A DNA stretch of 64,000 nt from contig NZ_LMEP01000025.1 of assembly GCF_001426405.1 (NCBI RefSeq), positions 144,750 through 208,749 on the forward strand. Direction: 5' to 3'. The position numbers and the translations under genes were made by a program. Origin of the DNA: Streptomyces sp. Root1304. GTDB taxonomy: Bacteria; Actinomycetota; Actinomycetes; Streptomycetales; Streptomycetaceae. The notes beneath the pieces were generated by a model. The model did not search any database, was not told the DNA's origin, and saw nothing but the letters and a program-made list of their open reading frames with translations. This document shows positions 42,379-49,439 of this stretch, piece by piece (position 1 is the stretch's first letter; each line of letters opens with the position of its first letter).

Positions 42379-43074
42379 CTACCGCAGGTCCGCCGCCGCG
42401 ATGCCCAGGGACGCGTGCAGCGCCCGCTCGCCCTCCTCGGTCACCCGCACGGCCCGCTCGGACCCGATCCGTACGCACCATCCGGTGTCCAGCGCGTGCG
42501 CGCAGAGCGCGGCGCCCGCGAGCCCGGCGAGGTGCGGCCGGCGCTCGGTCCAGTCGAGGCAGCCGCGCGCGACGGGCCGCCGCCCCCGGCGCACCAGCGG
42601 GATGCCGAGCCCGTCGAACCAGGCGAGGCCCCGGTCCGTGAGGGCGAAACCGGTGTCCTGGCGGAGCAGCCCGCGGCCGGTCATCGCCTCGGTGATCGTG
42701 ATGCCGAGCCGCCCGGCGAGATGGTCGTAGCAGGTCCGGCCCCTGGCCATCGCCCGCCCGGCGTTCGCGGCCCGCAGGGAGCGGGGCGGCACGGCCACGG
42801 GCGGCTCGGACCGGGCGGCGAGGTCCTCCACGAGGTGCGCGATCCCCGGGTCGGCGAGGCGGACGTACCGGTGGCGGCCCTGCCTCTCCTCGGCGAGCAC
42901 CCCGCCGGTGACGAGCTTGCCGAGGTGCTCGCTGGTGGTGGAGGGCGCCACGCCCGCGTGCCGGGCGAGTTCGCCGGCCGTCCAGGCACGCCCGTCGAGC
43001 AGGGCGAGGAGGAACGCGGCACGGGTCTCGTCCGCGAAGAGCGCCGCGAGCGCGGCGAGGTCACTGGCTGCCAT
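42379..43074 (-). CDS. ArsR-family winged-helix regulator with extended C-terminus
   Basis: The 231-residue protein has an ArsR winged helix (residues about 5-90; ELARHAGVAPSTTSEHLGKLVTGGVL). A C-terminal region includes CYDHLAGRLG and GCLDWTERRPHLAG, found in many actinobacterial ArsR-like regulators. The usual metal-binding cysteine box of ArsR/SmtB sensors is not present, so a metabolite signal is more likely. It lies 75 bp upstream of the EamA exporter on the same strand and probably controls it. Confidence 0.85.
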   Translation of the reverse strand: MAASDLAALAALFADETRAAFLLALLDGRAWTAGELARHAGVAPSTTSEHLGKLVTGGVLAEERQGRHRYVRLADPGIAHLVEDLAARSEPPVAVPPRSLRAANAGRAMARGRTCYDHLAGRLGITITEAMTGRGLLRQDTGFALTDRGLAWFDGLGIPLVRRGRRPVARGCLDWTERRPHLAGLAGAALCAHALDTGWCVRIGSERAVRVTEEGERALHASLGIAAADLR

Positions 43075-43092
43075 GTGCCGAGCCTCCCGCAC

Positions 43093-43818
43093 TCACGCTT
43101 CGGCGGCGGCCGAAGTGTGCTGCGGGGCGGCCGACCGGGCCGGGTCCCCCGAGACCGAGCCGCCGGGCGCCCCCGTCCGTCGCCCCAGCCCCTCGTACTG
43201 CATCCGCAGTCCGTCGAGCAGGGCCCGCAGGCCCGTGTCGAAGGCGCCCTCGTCGACCTTCTGGCGGTGCTCCGCGAGCAGGTGGGCCTGTCCGAGGTGG
43301 GGGTACGCGGCCGGATCGTAGGCGGTCTCGTCGTCGACGAAGCCGCGGGCGAAGGAGCCGAGGGCGGAGCCGGTGACGAAGTACCGCATCAGCGCGCCGA
43401 TGGAGGTCGCCTGGGCCGGGGGCCACCCCGCGCGGACCATCGCGCCGAAGACGGCGTCCGCGACCCGCAGCCCCGCCGGGCGGCGGCCGGGCCCCTGGGC
43501 GAGGACCGGGACGATCTGCGGGTGGTCGGCGAGGGCGGCGCGGTAGGACACCGCCCAGTCGTGCAGCGCCGTCAGCCAGTCGCGGCCGTCGGCCTCCGCG
43601 AACATCGACAGGTCGACTTTCGCGCTCACCGCGTCGGCGACGGCGTCGAGGATCTCGTCCTTGGTGCGGAAGTGGTTGTAGAGCGAGGGCCCGCTCACCC
43701 CGAGCTCGGCCGCGAGCCGCCGGGTGGAGAGCGCGGCGAGCCCTTCCGCGTCCACGAGCGCGCCCGCCGTCTCGACGATGCGGTCTCGGCTGAGCAGGGG
43801 CTTGCGCGGTCGGGCCAT
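43093..43818 (-). CDS. TetR-family regulator divergent from acyl-CoA dehydrogenase
   Basis: This 241-residue regulator has a helix-turn-helix at about residues 25-65 (LSTRRLAAELGVSGPSLYNHFRTKDEI) and a TetR_C-type ligand domain, followed by a Gly/Ser/Ala-rich tail. It diverges from an acyl-CoA dehydrogenase gene with 69 bp between starts, containing an operator-like site at 43847-43863. A very similar site lies before the aldehyde dehydrogenase at 27.9 kb, so both may belong to its regulon. Confidence 0.87.
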   Translation of the reverse strand: MARPRKPLLSRDRIVETAGALVDAEGLAALSTRRLAAELGVSGPSLYNHFRTKDEILDAVADAVSAKVDLSMFAEADGRDWLTALHDWAVSYRAALADHPQIVPVLAQGPGRRPAGLRVADAVFGAMVRAGWPPAQATSIGALMRYFVTGSALGSFARGFVDDETAYDPAAYPHLGQAHLLAEHRQKVDEGAFDTGLRALLDGLRMQYEGLGRRTGAPGGSVSGDPARSAAPQHTSAAAEA

Positions 43819-43846
43819 GGCGCACATAGTAGGCCCGCGGACGAAA

Positions 43847-43863
43847 AACTAGCAGTGGTAATT
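43847..43863 (+). promoter_or_regulatory. Operator-like site upstream of acyl-CoA dehydrogenase
   Basis: AACTAGC-AGT-GGTAATT, an imperfect 17-bp palindrome, lies in the divergent region with the TetR gene. It matches the site at 27881-27897 in 13 of 17 positions. Confidence 0.5.
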
Positions 43864-43887
43864 AACGGGACGGGTGAGGTGGGCAGG

Positions 43888-45039
43888 GTGGATCTGGCGC
43901 TGAGCGAGGAGCAGGAAGCCGTACGGCGGCTGGCCGAGGACTTCGTCGCACGCGAGGTCACCCCGCACGCCGTCGCGTGGGACCGCGCCGAGGAGGTGGA
44001 CCGGGCGATCGTGAAGAAGCTCGGCGCCGTCGGCTTCCTCGGGCTCACGATCCCGGAGGAGTACGGCGGCTCCGGCGGCGACCACCTCGCCTACTGCCTG
44101 GTCACCGAGGAGCTCGGACGCGGCGACTCCTCCGTGCGCGGCATCGTCTCCGTCTCCCTCGGCCTGGTCGCCAAGACCGTCGCCGCCTGGGGCGACGAGG
44201 CGCAGAAGCGGGAGTGGCTGCCCCGGCTCGCCTCCGGCGAGGCGCTCGGCTGCTTCGGCCTCACCGAGCCCGGCACCGGCTCCGACGCCGGGAACCTCGC
44301 CACCCGGGCCGTGCGCGACGGCGAGGACTTCGTCGTCAACGGCAGCAAGATGTTCATCACCAACGGCACCTGGGCCGATGTCGTGCTGCTCTTCGCCCGC
44401 ACCAACGACACCCCCGGCCACAAGGGCGTCTCCGCCTTCCTCGTCCCCGCGGACACCCCCGGCCTCACCCGCCGCGCCGTGCACGGCAAGCTCGGGCTGC
44501 GCGGCCAGGCCACCGCCGAACTGGTCCTGGAGGACGTCCGCGTCCCCGCCTCCGCGATGCTCGGCCCCGAGGGCAAGGGCTTCACCGTCGCCATGTCCGC
44601 CCTCGCCAAGGGTCGGATGTCGGTCGCCGCCGGCTGCGTCGGCATCGCGCAGGCCGCCCTCGACGCGGCCGTGCGGTACGCGGGGGAGCGGGAGCAGTTC
44701 GGGAAGCCGATCGCCTCCTACCAGCTGGTGCAGGAGCTCATCAGCGACATCGCCGTCGACGTGGACGCGGCCCGGCTGCTGACCTGGCGGGTCGCCGACC
44801 TGATCGACCGGGGCCAGGACTTCGCCACCGCCGCCTCCAAGGCCAAGCTGTACGCCTCCGAGGCCGCCGTCCGCGCCGCGAACAACGCCCTCCAGGTCTT
44901 CGGCGGCTACGGCTACATCGACGAGTACCCGGTCGGGAAGCTCCTCCGCGACGCACGCGTCATGACCCTGTACGAGGGCACCAGCCAGATCCAGAAGCTC
45001 ATCATCGGACGGGCCCTGACCGGGGTCTCGGCCTTCTGA
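43888..45039 (+). CDS. Acyl-CoA dehydrogenase
   Basis: The 383-residue flavoprotein has the standard acyl-CoA dehydrogenase order: LTEPGTGSDAGN flavin/substrate loop, VNGSKMFITNG, REQFGKPI and the catalytic Glu363 in LYEGTSQIQ. It catalyses alpha,beta-dehydrogenation of an acyl-CoA, probably short or medium chain, passing electrons to an ETF. A GTG start at 43888 after gaggtggg is chosen because the family starts with LALSEEQEAV; the open frame runs on upstream without similarity. A 13-bp hairpin follows the stop. Confidence 0.92.
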   Translation: MDLALSEEQEAVRRLAEDFVAREVTPHAVAWDRAEEVDRAIVKKLGAVGFLGLTIPEEYGGSGGDHLAYCLVTEELGRGDSSVRGIVSVSLGLVAKTVAAWGDEAQKREWLPRLASGEALGCFGLTEPGTGSDAGNLATRAVRDGEDFVVNGSKMFITNGTWADVVLLFARTNDTPGHKGVSAFLVPADTPGLTRRAVHGKLGLRGQATAELVLEDVRVPASAMLGPEGKGFTVAMSALAKGRMSVAAGCVGIAQAALDAAVRYAGEREQFGKPIASYQLVQELISDIAVDVDAARLLTWRVADLIDRGQDFATAASKAKLYASEAAVRAANNALQVFGGYGYIDEYPVGKLLRDARVMTLYEGTSQIQKLIIGRALTGVSAF

Positions 45040-45066
45040 GTAGCCCGCGGCACACGTCTGAGTACC

Positions 45067-45098
45067 CGGACGGATGTGGTCCCTGCCACATCCGTCCG
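45067..45098 (+). terminator. Perfect 13-bp hairpin between acyl-CoA dehydrogenase and YiaA-like gene
   Basis: Arms 45067-45079 and 45086-45098 pair perfectly around a 6-nt loop, without a U-tract. It can act as a terminator for the upstream gene. It also ends 12 nt before the next ATG, so it might shape translation of that gene. Confidence 0.75.
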
Positions 45099-45110
45099 AT
45101 GCTGTCCGGC

Positions 45111-45398
45111 ATGAGCGACACACCGGTCAAGCAGCAGAACACCGCCGCCTACTACATGCAGGCCGTCATCTCCTTCGGGATCGCGATCACGGCCGTGGCC
45201 GTCGGCATCTTCCAGCTCGACGCCAGCGCCTGGGTGCGCGCCTTCCTCGCCATCGCGGTCCTCTACCTCACGACCTCGGCCTTCACGCTCGCCAAGGTCG
45301 TCCGGGACCGCCAGGAGGCCGGCCAGATCGTCAGCCGCGTCGACCAGGCCCGCCTGGAGAAGCTCCTCGCCGAACACGACCCCTTCCAGAAGCTCTGA
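45111..45398 (+). CDS. YiaA/YiaB-type two-helix membrane protein
   Basis: The 95-residue protein has two membrane spans (YYMQAVISFGIAITAVAVGIF and the AFLAIAVLYLTTSAFTLAKV region) joined by a short loop, then a charged cytoplasmic tail. This matches the YiaA/YiaB two-helix domain, whose function is unknown. ATG 45111 is chosen; another in-frame ATG at 45099 touches the hairpin. It has no clear ribosome-binding site. Confidence 0.8.
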   Translation: MSDTPVKQQNTAAYYMQAVISFGIAITAVAVGIFQLDASAWVRAFLAIAVLYLTTSAFTLAKVVRDRQEAGQIVSRVDQARLEKLLAEHDPFQKL

Positions 45399-45435
45399 AC
45401 CCGCCCGGTGGGCCCGTCCCCCGCCCGCTCGCCCG

Positions 45436-45450
45436 CTAAGCGCTTGCTCA
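45436..45450 (+). promoter_or_regulatory. Operator word upstream of TetR, shared with the MaoC gene
   Basis: The 15-bp word CTAAGCGCTTGCTCA lies 50 bp before the TetR start, just ahead of a TATGGT hexamer (45460-45465). An identical copy is at 46641-46655. Confidence 0.65.
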
Positions 45451-45499
45451 CCCACGTTGTATGGTGTTCGTCCTGACGGGGTCCGAGAAGGAGTGTGGG

Positions 45500-46126
45500 A
45501 TGAGCGCGGCGGAGGAGACGCCCGGGGGCGAGGACATGTCCTGGGGCGAGGTCACGCCCGAGGCGGCCCGGCGGCTGCTCGTGGCGGCCGTGGAGGCCTT
45601 CGCCGAGCGCGGCTATCACGCGACCACCACCCGGGACATCGCCGGCCGTGCCGGAATGAGCCCGGCCGCGCTCTACATCCACTACAAGACCAAGGAAGAG
45701 CTGCTCCACCGGATCAGCCGGATCGGCCACGACAAGGCCCTGCAGATCCTCCGGGCCGCCGCCGACGGCGACGGCACCGCCGCCGAGCGCCTCGCCGACG
45801 CCGTGCGCTCCTTCGTCCGCTGGCACGCCGAGCGGCACACCACCGCGCGGGTCGTCCAGTACGAGCTGGACGCCCTCGGCCCCGAGCACCGCACCGAGAT
45901 CGTGGAGCTGCGCCGCGAGTCCGACGCGACCGTGCGCCGCATCATCAACGAGGGTGTGGCGGCGGGCGAGTTCGACGTGCCCGACGTGCCCGGCACCACG
46001 GTCGCCGTGCTCTCGCTCTGCATCGACGTCTCGCGCTGGTTCAACACGCAGGGCCGTCACACGGCGGACGAGGTCGGCGCGCTCTACGCCGACCTCGTCC
46101 TCAGGATGGTCGGCGCTCAGAAGTAG
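45500..46126 (+). CDS. TetR-family regulator (acyl-CoA metabolism type)
   Basis: The 208-residue regulator has a helix-turn-helix (TTTRDIAGRAGMSPAALYIHYKTKEEL, about residues 41-68) and a TetR_C_17-like ligand domain. ATG 45500 follows aaggag at 45488. It converges with the MaoC hydratase gene, overlapping it by 10 bp, and both are preceded by an identical 15-bp operator word, so autoregulation and control of the hydratase are likely. Confidence 0.9.
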   Translation: MSAAEETPGGEDMSWGEVTPEAARRLLVAAVEAFAERGYHATTTRDIAGRAGMSPAALYIHYKTKEELLHRISRIGHDKALQILRAAADGDGTAAERLADAVRSFVRWHAERHTTARVVQYELDALGPEHRTEIVELRRESDATVRRIINEGVAAGEFDVPDVPGTTVAVLSLCIDVSRWFNTQGRHTADEVGALYADLVLRMVGAQK

Positions 46127-46578
46127 TAGCGGGAGACCGACTCGGCGACGCAGACCGGCTTCTCCGAGCCCTCGCGCTCCACGGTCACCGCCGCCGTCAC
46201 CTGCACGCCGCCGCCCGCCTCCTCGACCTTCGTCAGGACGGCGGTGGCGCGCAGCCGCGAGCCGACCGGGACCGGGGCGGGGAAACGCACCTTCTCCGTG
46301 CCGTAGTTGATGCCCATCTTCATGCCCTGGACCGAGAGGACCTGCGGGACGAAGGTCGGCAGCAGCGAGAGCGTCAGATAGCCGTGCGCGATGGTCGCGC
46401 CGAACGGCCCGGCGGCGGCGCGCTCCGGGTCGACGTGGATCCACTGGTGATCACCGGTGGCCTCGGCGAAGAGGTCGATGCGCTTCTGGTCGATCTCCAG
46501 CCAGTCGCTGTGTCCCAGCTGCTCGCCGACCCCCGCGCGCAGCTCCTCGGCGGAGGTGAAGATCCTCGGCTCGGCCAT
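46117..46578 (-). CDS. MaoC-family (R)-specific enoyl-CoA hydratase
   Basis: The 153-residue hot-dog-fold protein has the hydratase motif ATGDHQWIHVDPERA (catalytic Asp and His) and the following GPFGATIAHGYLTLSL. It hydrates enoyl-CoA thioesters. Start ATG 46576-46578 gives the family-typical opening. The promoter region carries the same 15-bp word as the convergent TetR gene, arguing for control by that regulator. Confidence 0.9.
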   Translation of the reverse strand: MAEPRIFTSAEELRAGVGEQLGHSDWLEIDQKRIDLFAEATGDHQWIHVDPERAAAGPFGATIAHGYLTLSLLPTFVPQVLSVQGMKMGINYGTEKVRFPAPVPVGSRLRATAVLTKVEEAGGGVQVTAAVTVEREGSEKPVCVAESVSRYYF

Positions 46579-46640
46579 GTCCCTGCTTCCTCTCGTCACG
46601 CTCTCCCGGGCGCCCCGGTACAGGCCTCCGGTCGCGCTGT

Positions 46641-46655
46641 CTAAGCGCTTGCTCA
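46641..46655 (-). promoter_or_regulatory. Operator word upstream of MaoC gene
   Basis: This exact copy of CTAAGCGCTTGCTCA, also found at 45436-45450, lies 63 bp before the MaoC start. It contains the palindrome AAGCGCTT. Confidence 0.65.
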
Positions 46656-46692
46656 GCATGTGGGGGTGGAGGGTGCGCTGTCAACGGACCAG

Positions 46693-46698
46693 TAGGGT
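46693..46698 (+). promoter_or_regulatory. Probable -10 box of a leaderless soxR transcript
   Basis: TAGGGT ends 7 nt before the GTG at 46706, and no ribosome-binding site precedes that codon, so the mRNA probably begins at the start codon. Confidence 0.55.
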
Positions 46699-46705
46699 TC
46701 GCCGG

Positions 46706-47185
46706 GTGCCGCAGATTCCAGAGAAGATCCACGAGCTCACCGTCGGCCAGCTCTCCGCCCGTAGCGGGGCCGCCGTCTCCGCCCTCCACTTCTACGAGGC
46801 GAAGGGGCTCATCAGCAGCCGCCGCACCACCGGCAACCAGCGCCGCTACGGCCGTGACACCCTGCGCCGGGTCGCCTTCGTCCGCGCCGCGCAGCGGGTC
46901 GGCATCCCTCTGGCCACGATCCGCGAGGCGCTCGCCCAGCTCCCGGAGGAGCGCACCCCCACCAACGAGGACTGGGCACGGCTCTCGGGCGCCTGGCGCA
47001 CCGAACTCGACGAGCGCATCAAGCAACTCGGCCGGCTCCGCGACCACCTGACGGACTGCATCGGCTGCGGCTGTCTGTCCCTGGAGACCTGCGTCCTGTC
47101 CAACCCCGACGACGCCTTCGGTGAACGCATGGCGGGCTCCCGCCTGCTCCCGGTCCGCAGGTCCACGGAGGACGACACGTCCTGA
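46706..47185 (+). CDS. soxR: Redox-sensing MerR-family regulator SoxR
   Basis: The 159-residue regulator has a MerR helix-turn-helix (LTVGQLSARSGAAVSALHFYEAKGLI), a dimerisation helix and the SoxR [2Fe-2S] motif Cys-x2-Cys-x-Cys-x5-Cys (DCIGCGCLSLETCVL). In Streptomyces, SoxR responds to redox-active antibiotics and induces quinone and flavin reductases and pumps. GTG 46706 is chosen because of the MerR N-terminus and the upstream -10 box. No SoxR-type operator with long symmetrical arms was recognised in the immediate promoter. Confidence 0.95.
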   Translation: MPQIPEKIHELTVGQLSARSGAAVSALHFYEAKGLISSRRTTGNQRRYGRDTLRRVAFVRAAQRVGIPLATIREALAQLPEERTPTNEDWARLSGAWRTELDERIKQLGRLRDHLTDCIGCGCLSLETCVLSNPDDAFGERMAGSRLLPVRRSTEDDTS

Positions 47186-47203
47186 CCCCCGCGCCCCCGG
47201 GGC

Positions 47204-47818
47204 TCACGCCGCCGAGGCCAGCGACCGGCTCCGCTGTCCCCGGGCCCGCGCCAGCGCCCCCGAGGTGAGTACCGTCCGGGGCAGGCCCACACCGCAGTCC
47301 CCGCACACCGGGCCGAGCCACGGCTCGTAGGGGTCGCCGGGGCCTGCCCACCCGATGCGCGGCCCCGCGCACACCGGGCACCCCTCGCCCGGTCCGCTCT
47401 CCAGCGCCGTTATCAGCCGCCGCAGCACCTCGGGCAGCGGATCCGACGGGTGCACCGCCGGATCGCCGCACCGGACCACGCCGTTGCCGCCCCAGACGCG
47501 CCGGTGCCAGTCGTCGACCGCGCCGAGCCCGCGCAGCCCTTCCTGCTTCTCGCGCCGCCGTCGGGCGGCGAACTCCTCCTCGTACGCGAGCCACACGGCC
47601 CGCGCCTCCTCCAGCTCGTCGAGCGCGGCCATCAGCCGCCCCGGGTCGAGCTCCCGGTCCTCGGGACCGAAACTGTGCCTCCGGCACAGGTGGTCCCACG
47701 TGGCCCGGTGTCCGTACGGCGCGAACCGTTCCAGACACTTGCGCAGCGAGTACCTGCGCAGCGCCGTGTCGCACCCCGGGTCGCGCACCTGTCTCGCGAG
47801 ACTCCGGAAACCGGCCAT
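47204..47818 (-). CDS. Conserved hypothetical protein with C-terminal zinc-ribbon-like cysteines
   Basis: The 204-residue protein begins MAGFRSLARQVRDPGCD after a strong ggaggtggcg ribosome-binding site; an upstream in-frame ATG is less likely. The middle is helical and charged (ALDELEEARAVWLAYEEEFAARRRREKQ). Near the C-terminus CPVCAGPRIGW and VCGDCGVGLP provide a CxxC-x(n)-CxxC pattern that could bind zinc. No enzymatic motif is visible. It converges with soxR, 18 bp between stops. Function unknown. Confidence 0.65.
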   Translation of the reverse strand: MAGFRSLARQVRDPGCDTALRRYSLRKCLERFAPYGHRATWDHLCRRHSFGPEDRELDPGRLMAALDELEEARAVWLAYEEEFAARRRREKQEGLRGLGAVDDWHRRVWGGNGVVRCGDPAVHPSDPLPEVLRRLITALESGPGEGCPVCAGPRIGWAGPGDPYEPWLGPVCGDCGVGLPRTVLTSGALARARGQRSRSLASAA

Positions 47819-48005
47819 CTCTCGCCACCTCCGCCGCTGGTCCTTCCGCGATATCAGAGGGACGAACGGGAGGCCCCGCGTGTTCCATCGAAATTCGGAT
47901 GGCAACCATCAGTGGGACGGGAGGGGTGGTTGTGACGGTGTGGAACGTGGGCGTCCGGGAGGCCTCCGAGCCCGCGCCCCACCGCCGTACTCCCACGTCA
48001 CCGCC

Positions 48006-49298
48006 CTACCGCCCCGCCCCCGCCGCCGACACCACCACCCGGGCCAGCTCCTCGTGGCAGATGTCGCTGTGCTCGCGGACCACGTCCGCCGCGTCCACGC
48101 TCACACAGCCCGAGCCCGGCACCCCCTCGCGCAGCACCGCCGCCAGGGTCCGTACCGCCGCTCCCGGTACGGCGAGGACGCCGTCGTGCCCGATCGCCCC
48201 CCAGCGCGGGTCGTCCGCGCCCAGCAGCCCGGCCGCCGCACCCAGCGCCGCCGCCGCGCCGAAGGACTCGGAGTCGCCCGCGAGCCGGGAGGCCAGCGGG
48301 TACATCACCCCGAGCGCCGTGTCGTGCCGCGAGTAGCAGGCCACCACCGGCCCCCGCACCCGCAGCTGCGCGTTCCCCAGCGAACCGGAACGCCCGGGGT
48401 CGTGCGGGAGCCGGGCCGCGAAGGCGTAGTGCGAGAACGCGCCCTGGAGCAGGGTGACGGAGGCGACGGACCCTGCCCCCGGCGGCAGCCCCCGCAGGGC
48501 GTACGCGACGAGCCGGGCGCCCATGCTGTGCCCGACGAGGTGGACGCGGAGACCGGGCGCGGCGCGGGCGACCTCGCCGAGCAGCGGCCCGAGACCGGTC
48601 TCGCCGACCCGCCCCGCCCGCTTCTTCATGACGTAGTACGTGGTCTGCCGAAGCGCCTCGCGGGCGCCCTTCCAGTACCGCTTCAGCCCCTCCCCGAAGC
48701 CCTCGGGGGGCACCGCACCCGAATCCTCCGCCGCCGTGCCCCCGCCGGCCCCCGCAGGCCCGGGCGCCCCCGCCTCCAGCGCCGCCGTGAACAGGGCGCA
48801 CACCTCCACCGGGTCCCCGACCAGGAACTCCGGCACACTCTCCCCGGGCCCGGCCGCCATGCCCTCCCGGTCGCCCTCGGGGCCCACCTCGGCCAGCTCC
48901 CGCAGCAGCGCCCCGAACTCGGCGAACGCGGCCTCGTCCGGCGGCGCCGTCACGAGGAGTTCCGTGATCCGGTCGAGGACCGGTTCCTTCTCGGGGAGGA
49001 CCGTCACGAGGGCCCGGTAGTCGGGCACCGGCTCGCCGGAGAACATCATCGAGGGCCAGATCACGCCCGCGTAGCCGGCCTCGACGCCGGGGGCCAGCAG
49101 CCCGGGGAAGGGGGCGAAGAAGTCGGAGCAGAGCCGGGTGGCACCGGACGGGGAGTTGTTCCACCCGTGGGCGAACACCACCAGGTCGGTGACCCCCTGC
49201 CGGGCCAGTGCGGCGAGGCGCCCGGCCTGCCCGGCGGGCCCGTCGCCGTCCTTGTCGAAGCTGATCTCGCGGTACGGCTCCACACTCATCCCGGTCAC
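48006..49298 (-). CDS. Alpha/beta-hydrolase-fold serine hydrolase
   Basis: The 430-residue protein has an early VVFAHGWNNSP oxyanion segment and the nucleophile elbow LVGHSMGARL about 270 residues in. A large lid-like insertion (about 120-230) separates them. A plausible acid/His pair lies in the ACYSRHDTALG and IGHDGVLAVPG segments. No signal peptide is present. Such lipase-like proteins often act on lipids or peptides, but the substrate is unknown. ATG 49296-49298 or the one three codons on are both possible. Confidence 0.8.
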   Translation of the reverse strand: MTGMSVEPYREISFDKDGDGPAGQAGRLAALARQGVTDLVVFAHGWNNSPSGATRLCSDFFAPFPGLLAPGVEAGYAGVIWPSMMFSGEPVPDYRALVTVLPEKEPVLDRITELLVTAPPDEAAFAEFGALLRELAEVGPEGDREGMAAGPGESVPEFLVGDPVEVCALFTAALEAGAPGPAGAGGGTAAEDSGAVPPEGFGEGLKRYWKGAREALRQTTYYVMKKRAGRVGETGLGPLLGEVARAAPGLRVHLVGHSMGARLVAYALRGLPPGAGSVASVTLLQGAFSHYAFAARLPHDPGRSGSLGNAQLRVRGPVVACYSRHDTALGVMYPLASRLAGDSESFGAAAALGAAAGLLGADDPRWGAIGHDGVLAVPGAAVRTLAAVLREGVPGSGCVSVDAADVVREHSDICHEELARVVVSAAGAGR

Positions 49299-49439
49299 GG
49301 CCCGACCGTCCCTCCGCGTCGAGGTGGCCGTCGCGCCCGGGGCGCGCGGTGCGCGGGCGGCGGCTCCATGGCCAGGATGCCCGCGCGGGGCCCCGGTCAG
49401 ACCTCGGCCGGGACCCCTGTCGACGCCGCGCCCGGGCGG

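Noticed and set aside
41761..43887. N-terminal extension of the acyl-CoA dehydrogenase
   Set aside because: The frame is open far upstream, but it runs antisense through the EamA, ArsR and TetR genes and has no acyl-CoA dehydrogenase similarity before the GTG at 43888.
46706..47185. Metal-responsive MerR regulator
   Set aside because: The C-terminal Cys-x2-Cys-x-Cys-x5-Cys arrangement is the SoxR iron-sulfur motif, not a metal-sensor loop.
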